Below, piece after piece: positions 1 to 8,586 of a DNA stretch of 36,598 nt (its first letter is position 1; every line of letters begins with the position of its first letter). The notes under the pieces were generated by a model that was not told the DNA's origin, made no database searches, and was given only the letters and a program-made list of their open reading frames with translations. The DNA is from Nocardia cyriacigeorgica NBRC 100375. GTDB taxonomy: Bacteria > Actinomycetota > Actinomycetes > Mycobacteriales > Mycobacteriaceae. The stretch is from assembly GCF_000308555.1 (NCBI RefSeq), contig NZ_BAFY01000163.1:1-36598 (forward strand), in the 5' to 3' direction. The translations under genes were made by a program, and so were the position numbers.

Positions 1-617
1 TCGTCGGCCGGCGGCGCCGGTTCGGGAGTGGGCGCGGGCGACGGGTCGGGCTCGGTCGGCGCCTGCGCCGGGAAGACCCGGTTCTGCGCCGCCGGAGCCT
101 GACCGGTGGCCGGCGCGGGCGCGGTGCCGTTCGGCGCGGTGCCGTTCGGGGCCGGAGCGGTACCGTTCGGCGCCGGCGTGCCGGTGGCGGGCGGCTGGGT
201 GCCCTGGCCCGGCTGCGGCGCCGGCGCGCTGCCCGGTGCGGGCGCGGCCTGCAACACCGGCCGGATGTACAGCTTGGCGGTGGTGGCCAGCGAGCGTGCC
301 TGCTGGCTGTCGTCGCCGGGCACGGTGATCACCAGATTGTCACCGTCGATGACGACCTCGGAGCCGGAGACGCCGAGGCCGTTGACCCGGTTCTCGATGA
401 TGCCCTGGGCCTGCTTCAGGCTGTCCTGGCTGGGCTTGCTGCCGTCGGGGGTACGGGCGGTCAGCGTGACCCGGGTGCCACCCTGCAGGTCGATGCCGAG
501 CTTCGGTGTCGGGGATTTGTCACCGGTGAAGAACACCAGCGCGTAGATCACGGCCAGTAGCGCGGCATAGACACCGAGCAACCTGAACGGATGCGCCGAT
601 CCCTGGGAAGGTGGCAC
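1..617 (-). CDS. secD: Protein translocase subunit SecD (5' part, runs off the window)
   Basis: SecD is the membrane subunit that works with SecF to drive late steps of Sec-dependent protein export. The visible 205 residues start with a short cytoplasmic stretch and one membrane segment (about residues 12-30, ending VFFTGDK). The conserved [13 protein letters not shown] motif and the start of the periplasmic P1 domain follow. From about residue 120 the protein becomes a Pro/Ala/Gly/Asn-rich linker with PNGTAP repeats, typical of actinobacterial SecD. I chose GTG 617: it is in frame, gives an N-terminus like mycobacterial SecD, and has AGGAG 10 nt upstream. yajC lies 108 nt upstream on the same strand, the usual yajC-secD order. 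The C-terminal membrane half is outside the window. Confidence 0.93.
   Translation of the reverse strand, partial: MPPSQGSAHPFRLLGVYAALLAVIYALVFFTGDKSPTPKLGIDLQGGTRVTLTARTPDGSKPSQDSLKQAQGIIENRVNGLGVSGSEVVIDGDNLVITVPGDDSQQARSLATTAKLYIRPVLQAAPAPGSAPAPQPGQGTQPPATGTPAPNGTAPAPNGTAPNGTAPAPATGQAPAAQNRVFPAQAPTEPDPSPAPTPEPAPPAD
121..170 (-). repeat. Imperfect repeats in the secD linker
   Basis: Three near-identical 14-nt units (plus strand GCGGTGCCGTTCGG at 121-134 and 136-149, and a one-base variant at 157-170) encode the APNGTAP repeats of the SecD linker. The unit spacings are 15 and 21 nt, multiples of three, so copy-number change would keep the reading frame. Confidence 0.7.
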
Positions 618-725
618 AGTTGGTCATCTCCTAGGCGAAGTCGAGGTGGAACAGGCGGGCACACGCCGATGACGCCGGGTGCCGTGCGGTTCACCGCAGG
701 GGGCAGCCGGCGCATGAGCGGACGG

Positions 726-1082
726 TCAGTCCTTGGTCAGCCGGGTTTCGGTCTGCTCGGCGGTTTCCTCGGTGGTGGTACCGGGCGCCTCGTCGGCTTC
801 GGTGTCACCGGTCGTCACCTCGGCCTCGTCGTCGACGCGAACCTCGCGGATCGCCTGACGCAGCCAGGTGGTGACGACCTCCTCGGCGATCTCGAGATCG
901 ACGGTCGTGTCATCGACCTCGACCACGGTGCCGTACAGACCCGACGTGGTGATCACCTGGTCGCCGACCTTCAGGCCGTCCTGCATGGCGGCGACCTTCT
1001 CGGCCTCCCGCTTCTGGCGGCGGACGCCGAGGAACATCGGCACGAGCAGGGCTACCAGCAGCAGCGGAAACAGCAGTTCCAT
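726..1082 (-). CDS. yajC: Preprotein translocase accessory subunit YajC
   Basis: YajC is a small single-pass protein that associates with SecDF and the SecYEG translocon. This 118-residue protein begins with one membrane segment (about residues 3-19) followed by the RRQKREAEK region. The family core then reads LKVGDQVITTSGLYGTVVEVDD, with hydrophobic residues after it. The last 35 or so residues are an acidic, Thr/Glu-rich tail, common in actinobacterial YajC. The length is normal. It sits directly upstream of secD on the same strand, so co-transcription is likely. Confidence 0.93.
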   Translation of the reverse strand: MELLFPLLLVALLVPMFLGVRRQKREAEKVAAMQDGLKVGDQVITTSGLYGTVVEVDDTTVDLEIAEEVVTTWLRQAIREVRVDDEAEVTTGDTEADEAPGTTTEETAEQTETRLTKD

Positions 1083-1213
1083 CGTCGAAGTCAGTCCCTA
1101 GTCTGTGGGTGGGAATGGACAGGTACTCACACAGTCTGCCAGCTCCGGTCGCCGGCACCGCACCCGCACACCCCGGAGGACGTGCGCGCCATCGGCCACC
1201 GTAGCGCGCGCGA

Positions 1214-1245
1214 GCGGGCCCCGCGACAGAAACCGCGGGGGCCGC
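1214..1245 (-). terminator. Candidate terminator after the monooxygenase gene
   Basis: A 12-bp stem (1214-1225 with 1234-1245, one G-G mismatch) encloses the 8-nt loop ACAGAAAC. It lies 14 nt past the stop codon of the minus-strand monooxygenase gene. There is no clear U-tract, as is common in high-GC actinobacteria. Confidence 0.5.
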
Positions 1246-1258
1246 TGCGATACCGGAC

Positions 1259-2749
1259 TCAGGCGCTGCGACCGTAGACGTAGTCGTCGAGCGGGAAGCT
1301 CACCGCTTCCCGATGCGCGTTGATGGTGCTGGTCGGGCGCAGCAGGGCCGCTTCACCGTGCTGGTTGAAGTAGTAGCTGCGGGCGGTCGAGCAGCTGCCG
1401 CCGTAGAACACCGAATCGTCGAGTTTGCTGGTCACCCGGTCCAGGAACTCGCTATTGGCGCGTTCGGTGACCTCGAAGGTCGTCTCGCCGCGCCGGAACA
1501 GCTCGCCGAACAGCCTGCCCATGTGCTTCATCTGGGCCTCGATGGTGGTGAAGTAGGACAGCCCGCTGTAGGAGTAGGGGCTGTTGAGGCTGAGGAAGTT
1601 GGGGAACTTGGGCACGGTGATGCCCTCATAGGCCTGGAACCTGTTGTCGCGCCAGAACTTTCCGAGGTTCACCCCGTCACGGCCGATGATCTCGATGGCC
1701 GGGAAGTTCACATCCCACAGGTTGAACCCGGTGGCCAGGATCAGGGTGTCGATCTCGGTCTTGTGGCCGTCGGCGGTGACGACGCCGTCGGGTTCGATCC
1801 GTTCGATCGAGTTCGTCTCCAACCGGACGTGCGGTTCGTTGAACGTCTTGAAGTACTGGTTGGAGAAGGTGGGCCGCTTGCAGCCGAAGTCGTAATCCGG
1901 GGTGAGCTGTTTACGGGTCTGCGGATCGCGCACCTGGGCCCGCAGATGAGCCTTGGCCAGCAGCGCCGCGCCCTTGTTCATGAGTTTGGCCTGCCGGAAA
2001 TGCAGTACGCCGACGACCATCAGCGCCTCGAGCATGCTGGTGTTGACCAGCCGCGCGGCCTTCTGCGTCACCGGCGCGGCGGCGAACAGCTTCTGCACCG
2101 GCGCCGGGATCGGCGCGTCCACCTTGGGCACCACCCAGATCGGGGTGCGCTGAAAGACGGTCAGCTCGCGGACCTGCTTGGCTACCTCGGGCACCAGTTG
2201 CACACCGGTGGCCCCGGTGCCGATGACGGCGGCCTTGCGGTCGGTGAGATCGATGTCGTCGTCCCAGGCGGTGGTGTGCAGGATGGTGCCCTCGAACGAG
2301 TCGATGCCGGGGAACGGCGGGGTGTAGGGCTGGGACAGGAAGCCGGTGGCGGCGAGCAGGTAGCGCGCGGTGAGGGTCTCGCCGCCGGCGATGGAGACCA
2401 CCCACTGCTGGTCTTCTTCGTCCCAGCGGGCGCCGTCGACGGTGGTGCCGAAGCGCATCCGGCGGCGCAGGCCGTACTTGTCGGCGACGTGGTCGGCGTA
2501 TTTCTTCAGCTCCGAGCCCGGCGCGAACAGCCGCGACCAGTACGGATTGGGTTCGAAGGAGTACGAGTAGGTCACCGAGGCGATGTCGACGGCCAGGCCC
2601 GGATACCGATTCACATGCCAGGTGCCGCCGAGATCGTCCTCGCGTTCCAGGATGACGAAATTACTCAGGCCGAGCCGGTCCAGCTCGATACCTGCCCCCA
2701 TTCCGCCGAAACCCGCACCGACAACGATCGCATCGAACCGAGGCGCCAC
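1259..2749 (-). CDS. Type I Baeyer-Villiger / flavin-containing monooxygenase
   Basis: This 496-residue flavoprotein should use FAD, NADPH and O2 to insert oxygen into a ketone or a related substrate, which is unknown. The N-terminal FAD-binding Rossmann motif reads VVGAGFGGMGAG. The BVMO fingerprint GGTWHVNRYPGLAVD follows, then the second fingerprint FEGTILHTTAW (FxGxxxHxxxW), then the NADPH-binding motif GTGATG. The start is GTG 2749, with GGAGG 6 nt upstream. A longer in-frame extension to 3487 reads through the divergent regulator gene and is not credible. It is divergent from a TetR gene across a 78-nt gap containing an inverted repeat, so repression by that regulator is likely. Confidence 0.9.
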   Translation of the reverse strand: MAPRFDAIVVGAGFGGMGAGIELDRLGLSNFVILEREDDLGGTWHVNRYPGLAVDIASVTYSYSFEPNPYWSRLFAPGSELKKYADHVADKYGLRRRMRFGTTVDGARWDEEDQQWVVSIAGGETLTARYLLAATGFLSQPYTPPFPGIDSFEGTILHTTAWDDDIDLTDRKAAVIGTGATGVQLVPEVAKQVRELTVFQRTPIWVVPKVDAPIPAPVQKLFAAAPVTQKAARLVNTSMLEALMVVGVLHFRQAKLMNKGAALLAKAHLRAQVRDPQTRKQLTPDYDFGCKRPTFSNQYFKTFNEPHVRLETNSIERIEPDGVVTADGHKTEIDTLILATGFNLWDVNFPAIEIIGRDGVNLGKFWRDNRFQAYEGITVPKFPNFLSLNSPYSYSGLSYFTTIEAQMKHMGRLFGELFRRGETTFEVTERANSEFLDRVTSKLDDSVFYGGSCSTARSYYFNQHGEAALLRPTSTINAHREAVSFPLDDYVYGRSA

Positions 2750-2782
2750 GTCGAACCTCCTGCATTCTGAACCAACTCTCCG

Positions 2783-2800
2783 GGAATGACACATCATTCC
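2783..2800. promoter_or_regulatory. Perfect inverted repeat, probable TetR operator
   Basis: GGAATGA-CACA-TCATTCC is a perfect 7-bp inverted repeat with a 4-nt spacer. It lies between the divergent monooxygenase and TetR genes, as expected for an autorepressed TetR-type operator. The ATG at 2786, the longest possible TetR start, lies inside it, which argues for the later GTG start. TATCAT at 2815-2820 resembles a -10 box placed 7 nt before GTG 2828, so the regulator mRNA may be leaderless, with the operator near the -35 position. Confidence 0.7.
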
Positions 2801-2827
2801 GTTTGTGACGACAGTATCATCGCAGAT

Positions 2828-3451
2828 GTGACGAAGCCATCCACGCGGGCCGAACGACGTAAGGCCGAACTGCGCCGAGACATCATCGACACCGCTTTCG
2901 TGTGTTTCGCCGAGAAGGGCTATCACGCGACCGGCATCGCCGATATCGCCGCTCACCTGGGCATCGGGCACGGCACGTTCTACCGCTACTTCAGCAATAA
3001 GCGCGACATCATCGACCACGTCATCGACGATCTGGCCGCCAGGATCATCGAGGCGCTCGGCACCGAGAACGCCCCCGACGCGGCCACCAGCCTCGACGAA
3101 TACCGCGAGCAGATCGACCGCATCGGCACCGCGCTCACCCGCATCCTGGTCGAGGACCGCCGGGTGGCCCAGCTGCTGCTGTTCCACGCCACCGGCATCG
3201 ACGACGAACTCACCGAACGGCTGTACGGGCTGCTCGACACCGCCGACATGCTCACCGCGGGCTACCTCGAGCACGGCGTCGAACTCGGTTACCTGCGCGA
3301 TGACCTCGACACCGTGAACACCGCGCGAGCGGTGACCGGGATGTTGATGGCCGGGGTGGTGCACGGGCTGCGCGATATGGACGAGGCCGGGATCGCGGCC
3401 CTGAACGAGGCGATCCGGCGCCTGCTCATCGAGGGCGTGCGCAAACCCTGA
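2828..3451 (+). CDS. TetR/AcrR family transcriptional regulator
   Basis: This 207-residue repressor begins with a basic segment (TRAERRKAELRRDII). A TetR helix-turn-helix follows (CFAEKGYHATGIADIAAHLGIGHGTFYRYF split over residues about 20-50), then an all-helical ligand-binding domain of normal size. It most likely controls the divergent monooxygenase gene and itself through the inverted repeat at 2783-2800. I prefer GTG 2828. The alternative ATG 2786 would add 14 residues not typical of the family and sits within the operator. The inducer cannot be read from the sequence. Confidence 0.88.
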   Translation: MTKPSTRAERRKAELRRDIIDTAFVCFAEKGYHATGIADIAAHLGIGHGTFYRYFSNKRDIIDHVIDDLAARIIEALGTENAPDAATSLDEYREQIDRIGTALTRILVEDRRVAQLLLFHATGIDDELTERLYGLLDTADMLTAGYLEHGVELGYLRDDLDTVNTARAVTGMLMAGVVHGLRDMDEAGIAALNEAIRRLLIEGVRKP

Positions 3452-3513
3452 TCCGGCGGCCGGTGCCCGAAAACCGGCCCGAAGCACGGTAATCCGGCCC
3501 CGGTGCTGTCACA

Positions 3514-4092
3514 ATGACGGCCGTGACTCCCGAGGATGTCGGACGGACGACGTTCGCCTTGACCCCGCCCGGACTTCGCGGCTATCGCACCGACGAGGTC
3601 GACGCATTCCTCGAGCTCGTCGCCGCCACCCTCGGCGGCAGCGGCGTGCTCACCGCCGACGACCTGCGCCAGGTCAGTTTCGGCGCACCGCGCGGTGGCC
3701 GGCGCGGCTATCGCGCCGAGCAGGTCGACGAATTCCTCGATCGGGTGCGTGCCGAACTCGAGTTCCGCCAGCGCGGAGTGCGGCCGGTGCCCGCGGCCGC
3801 ACCGGGCCCGGCGCCGGCGCGCTTGCTGGCCCCGGCGGATGTGCACCGGATGCGGTTCACGCCTGCGCCGCTGGAGCAGCGCGGCTATCACGTCGAGGAG
3901 GTGGACGCGTTCCTCGATCTGGTAGCAGCGACGCTCGCCCATGACGGGCCGGGCAGTCTGACCGTCGACGATGTGCGCGCGGTGCGGTTCACGGTGGCGC
4001 GGCTCGGTGTGCGCGGGTATCAGCGCGACGAGGTGGACGCGTTCCTCGACCTGGTGGTCACCGCCTTACAGCAGCCCGTCGGTCTGCGCTGA
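3514..4092 (+). CDS. DivIVA-domain repeat protein (four motifs)
   Basis: This 192-residue protein has four copies of the short DivIVA N-terminal motif, F-x(9)-RGY-x(4)-VD-x-FL-x(2)-V, at about residues 14-36, 56-78, 115-137 and 159-181. Each copy has the RGYxxxEVDAFLD signature or a close form. In DivIVA/Wag31 this motif binds curved membrane at poles and septa. The long coiled coil of Wag31 is absent and short Ala/Pro linkers separate the units. It therefore resembles the actinobacterial DivIVA-repeat family rather than Wag31. GTG 3523 is an alternative start. It is convergent with ruvB, with a 10-nt gap. Confidence 0.85.
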   Translation: MTAVTPEDVGRTTFALTPPGLRGYRTDEVDAFLELVAATLGGSGVLTADDLRQVSFGAPRGGRRGYRAEQVDEFLDRVRAELEFRQRGVRPVPAAAPGPAPARLLAPADVHRMRFTPAPLEQRGYHVEEVDAFLDLVAATLAHDGPGSLTVDDVRAVRFTVARLGVRGYQRDEVDAFLDLVVTALQQPVGLR

Positions 4093-4102
4093 GAGCGGGC
4101 GC

Positions 4103-5179
4103 TCAGTCGAACAGGTCGAGCGTCGGATGCGGTTCGCGCCCACGGACTTCGATGGAACCGAAGACCAGATCGGGCGGGGGCACCAATCCGAGATGCTCCC
4201 ATGCCGTCGCGGTCGCGACGCGTCCGCGCGGGGTCCTGGCGATCATGCCCGCGCGGACCAGGAACGGCTCGCACACCTCTTCCACGGTGGCGGCCTCCTC
4301 CCCCACCGCGACCGCGAGCGTCGATACACCCACCGGGCCACCGCCGAAACCACGAACCAGCGCACCGAGGACGGCCCGGTCGAGCCGATCCAGGCCGAGC
4401 ACATCGACGTCGTAGACCTCGAGTGCGGCGGCGGCGATCGGGCGGGTGATCCGGCCGTCTGCGCGGACCTCGGCGTAATCGCGGACTCGACGCAACAGCC
4501 GGTTGGCGATGCGCGGGGTGCCGCGCGAGCGCCCGGCGATCTCGGCGGCGGCGTCGTGGTCGATCTCCACGCCGAGAATGCGGGCCGACCGTTTCAGGAT
4601 GCCGAGCAGCTCGCTCGGTTCGTAGAAGTCCATATGTCCGGTGAAGCCGAAGCGGTCACGCAGCGGGCCGGTCAGCGCGCCGGACCGGGTGGTGGCGCCG
4701 ACCAGCGTGAACGGCGCGATATCCAGCGGAATCGAGGTGGCGCCCGGCCCCTTGCCGACGACGACGTCGACCCGGAAATCCTCCATCGCCAGGTACAGCA
4801 TTTCCTCGGCGGGGCGGGCCATTCGGTGGATCTCATCGATGAACAGCACATCGCCCTCGACCAGGTTGCTCAGCATGGCCGCGAGATCGCCCGCTCGTTC
4901 GAGGGCGGGGCCGGAGGTGATGCGCAGGGCGGTACCGAGTTCGGCGGCGATGATCATCGCCATGCTGGTCTTGCCGAGCCCCGGCGGGCCCGACAGCAGG
5001 ATGTGGTCGGGGGTGCCGCCGCGCCCGCGGGCACCGCGCAGCACAAGGGCGAGTTGTTCGCGCACCCGCGGCTGGCCGATGAAATCGTCCAGCGATTTCG
5101 GACGCAGGCTGGTCTCGATATCGCCGTCGGCGCTGGAGAAGTGGGCATCGACCGGTGAGTGCTCGTCGTCGTAATCCAT
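4103..5179 (-). CDS. ruvB: Holliday junction branch migration ATPase RuvB
   Basis: RuvB is the hexameric AAA+ motor that drives branch migration of Holliday junctions with RuvA. The 358 residues include the N-terminal [13 protein letters not shown] region. Walker A is GPPGLGKT (64-71), Walker B is FIDEIHRM (D115-E116) and sensor 1 is VGATTRSG. The C-terminal winged-helix DNA-binding domain follows, with [13 protein letters not shown] and the RTPRGR wing. The length matches mycobacterial RuvB. It is the last gene of ruvC-ruvA-ruvB, 6 nt after ruvA. Confidence 0.97.
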   Translation of the reverse strand: MDYDDEHSPVDAHFSSADGDIETSLRPKSLDDFIGQPRVREQLALVLRGARGRGGTPDHILLSGPPGLGKTSMAMIIAAELGTALRITSGPALERAGDLAAMLSNLVEGDVLFIDEIHRMARPAEEMLYLAMEDFRVDVVVGKGPGATSIPLDIAPFTLVGATTRSGALTGPLRDRFGFTGHMDFYEPSELLGILKRSARILGVEIDHDAAAEIAGRSRGTPRIANRLLRRVRDYAEVRADGRITRPIAAAALEVYDVDVLGLDRLDRAVLGALVRGFGGGPVGVSTLAVAVGEEAATVEEVCEPFLVRAGMIARTPRGRVATATAWEHLGLVPPPDLVFGSIEVRGREPHPTLDLFD

Positions 5180-5185
5180 ACCGGC

Positions 5186-5791
5186 CTACCGATTCTTGCC
5201 CAGCAGGCCGAGCGCGGCACGCAGGGCGGCGGAGGTGGTGGCGGCCGGATCGTCGGCCAGGACGGTGTCGACGGCGGATTCCGCCTGTTTGAGCGGGAAT
5301 CCGAGTCCGGTCAGGGCCTCGACGACCTGCTCGCGCACCGGTGTGACGACTGCCGCGGGTGCGCTGCCGGGCGGACCCGACTGGACGGGAACCAGATTCA
5401 CCTTGTCGCGCAGCTCGACAACCATGCGTTCGGCACCACGTTTGCCGATGCCGGGTACCCGGGTGAGGGCCGCTACGTTGCTTTCGGCCAGCGCCTTGCG
5501 CAGCGCCTCGGGTTCGAGCACCGCGAGCACGGCCATGGCCAGACGGGGACCGACACCGGAGACGGTTTGCAGCAGGCCGAACAGGTCGCGAGCCTCGGTG
5601 TCGGCGAAGCCGTAGAGCGTCATCGAGTCCTCGCGCACGATCATCGCCGTGTACAGCCGGGTCTGTTCGCCGCGGGTGAGCCAGGACAGGGTGGCCGGGG
5701 TGGCGTTGAGCCGGTAGCCGACGCCCGCGGCCTCGACCACCACATGGTCGAGCGCGATCTCGACCACCTCACCGCGTATCGACGCGATCAC
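5186..5791 (-). CDS. ruvA: Holliday junction DNA-binding protein RuvA
   Basis: RuvA binds the four-way junction as a tetramer and loads RuvB. The 201-residue protein has the N-terminal OB-fold (IASIRGEV ... [10 protein letters not shown]). Two helix-hairpin-helix motifs follow ([13 protein letters not shown] and [16 protein letters not shown]), then a linker and the RuvB-contacting C-terminal domain ([19 protein letters not shown]). The start is GTG 5791, which overlaps the ruvC stop by four bases (GTGA), indicating translational coupling. A much longer open frame upstream is a shadow of ruvC and the VWA gene. Confidence 0.96.
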   Translation of the reverse strand: MIASIRGEVVEIALDHVVVEAAGVGYRLNATPATLSWLTRGEQTRLYTAMIVREDSMTLYGFADTEARDLFGLLQTVSGVGPRLAMAVLAVLEPEALRKALAESNVAALTRVPGIGKRGAERMVVELRDKVNLVPVQSGPPGSAPAAVVTPVREQVVEALTGLGFPLKQAESAVDTVLADDPAATTSAALRAALGLLGKNR

Positions 5792-6357
5792 CGGCGCACC
5801 GCCTTTCGTTGTCGCTCCAGCTTCTCGGCGTACCGCTTGCGGGCCTGCTCGGCCTGCGCCTCGGCGCGGGCCATCCGTTCCATCAGCGGCGCACGCCAAC
5901 AATGACAGATGGCCAGGGCGAGTGCGTCGGCGGCGTCGGCCGGTTTCGGTGCCACCTGGAGCCCGAGGATCCGGGTGACCATGGCGGTGACCTGTGCCTT
6001 GTCGGCGCTGCCGTTGCCGGTGACGGCGGCCTTGACCTCGCTGGGGGTGTGGAAGGCGACCGGGATGCCGCGCCGGGCGGCCGCCAGCGCGATCACGCCG
6101 CCCGCCTGGGCGGTCCCCATGGCGGTGCGCACGTTGTGCTGGGCGAAGACGCGCTCGATCGCGACCGCACTCGGGCGGTGGGTATCCATCCAATGCTCGG
6201 CCGCGTCGGCCACGCGCATCAGCCGCAACGCCAGATCCAGGTCGGCGGGGGTGCGCACGACGTCGACATCGAGGGCGGTGACCTTCCGGCCCACGCCGCC
6301 GTCGACCATGCTGAGCCCGCACCGCGTGAGCCCGGGGTCGACACCCATCACCCGCAC
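5788..6357 (-). CDS. ruvC: Holliday junction resolvase RuvC
   Basis: RuvC is the dimeric endonuclease that cuts Holliday junctions symmetrically. The 189 residues start [14 protein letters not shown], with catalytic Asp7. Glu68 lies in AIERVF, and the two C-terminal acidic residues lie in [23 protein letters not shown] family sequence ([17 protein letters not shown]) is also present. GTG 6357 matches the start of mycobacterial RuvC and has AAGGGG upstream. The open frame continues to 6486, but that part has no family similarity and spans the SOS box. It is the first gene of ruvCAB. Confidence 0.96.
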   Translation of the reverse strand: MRVMGVDPGLTRCGLSMVDGGVGRKVTALDVDVVRTPADLDLALRLMRVADAAEHWMDTHRPSAVAIERVFAQHNVRTAMGTAQAGGVIALAAARRGIPVAFHTPSEVKAAVTGNGSADKAQVTAMVTRILGLQVAPKPADAADALALAICHCWRAPLMERMARAEAQAEQARKRYAEKLERQRKAVRR

Positions 6358-6376
6358 GGAACACCCCTTCGGACAC

Positions 6377-6392
6377 GCGAACAGTTGTTCGA
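6377..6392 (-). promoter_or_regulatory. LexA (SOS) box upstream of ruvCAB
   Basis: GCGAACAGTTGTTCGA matches the actinobacterial LexA box TCGAAC-N4-GTTCGA except at the first base. Its inner CGAACA-GT-TGTTCG is a perfect inverted repeat. It lies 20 nt upstream of the ruvC start. On the minus strand TAGACT (6393-6398), just upstream of the box, fits a -10 element, so LexA bound here would cover the transcription start. LexA control of ruvCAB is known in mycobacteria; here it is inferred from the site. Confidence 0.8.
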
Positions 6393-6547
6393 AGTCTAGT
6401 GGACCGGCAGCCCGGGCGGTTCCAGCGACACGACCGCCTCGACTGTTCCCCCGGTTCCCACGTCTGGCCGGGACCGTCCGAGACACGTAGGGTTCCGTGC
6501 CGCCGTGTTATCGCGAACGCGGCATCAGTGAACGGAGAAGTAAGAGC

Positions 6548-8434
6548 GTGTCCCCCTTGGCGAAGATCGCTGCCGTCGCCGCGGTGGGTGTGATCGGCCT
6601 GGCCCCGGCCGCAGCGCCCGCCCTCGCCCAGCGACCGTCCGAACCGCAGCAACCCGAATACGCGCCGACCATGCTCGTGCTCGATGCGTCCGGATCCATG
6701 CTGGCGGCAGATCCCGGCGGCGGCACCAAGATGGATGCCGCGAAGACCGCAGTGCGGACATTTGTCGCCTCGGCTCCGGAGGCTTCCGAGGTCGGTTTGA
6801 CCGTCTACGGCACCGAGACCGGAAATTCGGACGCCGAGAAGGACGCGGGCTGCCGCGACGTCAGAGTCCTGCAACCCGCCGAGCGCATCGACAAGTCCGC
6901 GCTGACCGCGGCGGTCGATCAGATCGTCCCGCGGGGCTACACCCCCATCGGCACCTCGCTGCGTACCGCGAACGACGCGTTGCCGAAACAGGGGCCGCGC
7001 TCGATCGTGCTGGTTTCCGACGGTCTGGACACCTGCACCCCGCCCGACCCATGCGAGGTGGCCCGCGAGCTCGAGGCGCAGGGCACCGATCTCGTCGTGC
7101 ACGCGATCGGTTTCGGGGTCGACGATGCCTCCCGCGCGCAGCTGACCTGCATCGCGCAGACCACCGGCGGCACCTACACCGACGCCGTCGACGGCAAGGC
7201 GCTCGAGCAGGCGCTGCCCCGGGTGAGCGCGGCGGCGTTGCGCAACTACGCCGCGGTCGGCACGCCGATCACCGGCGCCGCCGACTATCGCAGCGCGCCG
7301 CTGGCCGGCCCGGCCCAGTACCTGGACGTCATCGACCACAAGAAGCCGCGCTACTACGCGGTGGACGTGCCCGACGGCGCCACGGCCTACTTCACCGGCA
7401 CCGTCTCGTTCCCGCGCCGTGACGGCGACTGGTCGTCGGTGAACCGGCTCGACCTGAAGGTGTTCGGCTCCGACGGGTCCGATTGCGGGGTCACCGGAAA
7501 GGAGCTGACCGGCAGCGCCGACGACGGTGTCGCGCTCACCGTCAGCACGGTCTGGGACGGTGCGGCCGAGAACGGCTCCGGCGGCAACGAGGCGTGCTAC
7601 GGCGGCGGACGCTACTACTTCACCCTCGAGTGGGGCGCGGTTTCCGAGGGCATGCCGGCCCAACTGCCGCTTGAGGTTTCGATCGGAGTCGAGTCCGCGG
7701 TGTCGGATCCCGGCGCACCGGCGGCCTCCGAGCCGGTCGCGTTCACCGCGCCGAACGGCCCGGTGGTGCCCGTCGTCGGCGGTGGCTCGTTCAACGTGGC
7801 CGCGACGCTGCCAGGGTCCGGCCGGTTCACCGACACGGTGCAGCGCGGGGAGTTCGTCTTCTACCGGGTGAAACTCGACTGGGGCCAGGGTCTGGCCTAC
7901 CGGGTGCGGTTCGGTGCGACCCCGGGCCGCGGCAGCGAGCACACCTCCAATGTGGAGACCGTGCTCTATTCGCCGTACCGCGCCGAGATCGAGTCCGACA
8001 CCGGCGCCTACACCGGCTCCGAGCAGTTGCTGCCGTCTGGTAAGCAGCTGGCGACCGTGCCCGTCCGCTACGCGAACCGGGAGGAGGGCGGCGAACTCGT
8101 CACCCAGTCGGTCGCGGGCTGGTACTACATCGCGGTGAAGGCCGGGCAGACCGTCAGTCCGGACAAGCGCGCTGCCGGGGTGCCGGTCGAGTTGGAACTC
8201 AGCGTCACCGGGGATCCGGAGCCGGGACCGCAGTACCGCAGCGGCACCGGCGAGACCTTCGGTAAAGAGGGCAAGTCCGCGCAGGCCACCGACCCGGAAA
8301 GGGTGAGCGCCGCCGGTGATTCCGGCGACGAGGGTGTGCCCGCGGTGGTGTGGGTCGCGACGGCGCTCGGTGTCTGTGTCATCGCCGCGATCGTCGTGCT
8401 CGTCGTGTTGCTGCGGCGGCGCGGCACGCACTGA
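6548..8434 (+). CDS. Secreted, membrane-anchored VWA-domain protein
   Basis: This 628-residue protein begins with a signal peptide (hydrophobic core about residues 7-26, AxA-type site PALAQ). A von Willebrand A domain follows, with the metal site motif DASGS (D46, S48, S50), and covers about residues 38-235. A long beta-rich extracellular region comes next. The protein ends with one membrane segment (about the last 30 residues, [20 protein letters not shown]) and an RRRG stop-transfer tail. It is therefore an extracytoplasmic type I membrane protein that probably binds other proteins through the metal site. GTG 6548 is favoured because it follows a GGAGAA Shine-Dalgarno sequence and starts the signal peptide. 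The partner is unknown. Confidence 0.85.
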   Translation: MSPLAKIAAVAAVGVIGLAPAAAPALAQRPSEPQQPEYAPTMLVLDASGSMLAADPGGGTKMDAAKTAVRTFVASAPEASEVGLTVYGTETGNSDAEKDAGCRDVRVLQPAERIDKSALTAAVDQIVPRGYTPIGTSLRTANDALPKQGPRSIVLVSDGLDTCTPPDPCEVARELEAQGTDLVVHAIGFGVDDASRAQLTCIAQTTGGTYTDAVDGKALEQALPRVSAAALRNYAAVGTPITGAADYRSAPLAGPAQYLDVIDHKKPRYYAVDVPDGATAYFTGTVSFPRRDGDWSSVNRLDLKVFGSDGSDCGVTGKELTGSADDGVALTVSTVWDGAAENGSGGNEACYGGGRYYFTLEWGAVSEGMPAQLPLEVSIGVESAVSDPGAPAASEPVAFTAPNGPVVPVVGGGSFNVAATLPGSGRFTDTVQRGEFVFYRVKLDWGQGLAYRVRFGATPGRGSEHTSNVETVLYSPYRAEIESDTGAYTGSEQLLPSGKQLATVPVRYANREEGGELVTQSVAGWYYIAVKAGQTVSPDKRAAGVPVELELSVTGDPEPGPQYRSGTGETFGKEGKSAQATDPERVSAAGDSGDEGVPAVVWVATALGVCVIAAIVVLVVLLRRRGTH

Positions 8435-8445
8435 TCCGAAGAAGC

Positions 8446-8492
8446 GGTCCGGAGATGCTCACGGGCTGATCGACCGTAAGCACCTCCGGACC
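8446..8492. terminator. Bidirectional terminator hairpin between convergent genes
   Basis: A 14-bp stem (8446-8459 with 8479-8492) has one A-C mismatch that becomes a T-G wobble on the minus strand. After one further mismatch it continues with 4 bp (ACGG/CCGT) around a 9-nt loop. It lies 11 nt after the VWA gene and in the gap facing the convergent esterase gene, so it may serve both. Confidence 0.7.
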
Positions 8493-8586
8493 GGCCCGGC
8501 GCACGGCCTTGCCCGGCGGCGAGGTACGCACCGATCGATTGCGGGGCAGACTCGGCCGGGGGCACCCTTGGCCCGGTCTGTCGCGC

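Noticed and set aside
2750..3487. N-terminal extension of the monooxygenase frame by 246 codons
   Set aside because: It runs antisense through the TetR gene, and GTG 2749 has an ideal ribosome site at the family start.
5792..8431. Long minus-strand frame upstream of ruvA
   Set aside because: It is the shadow of ruvC and of the VWA gene. Composition is arginine-rich with no domain, while both real genes have clear motifs.
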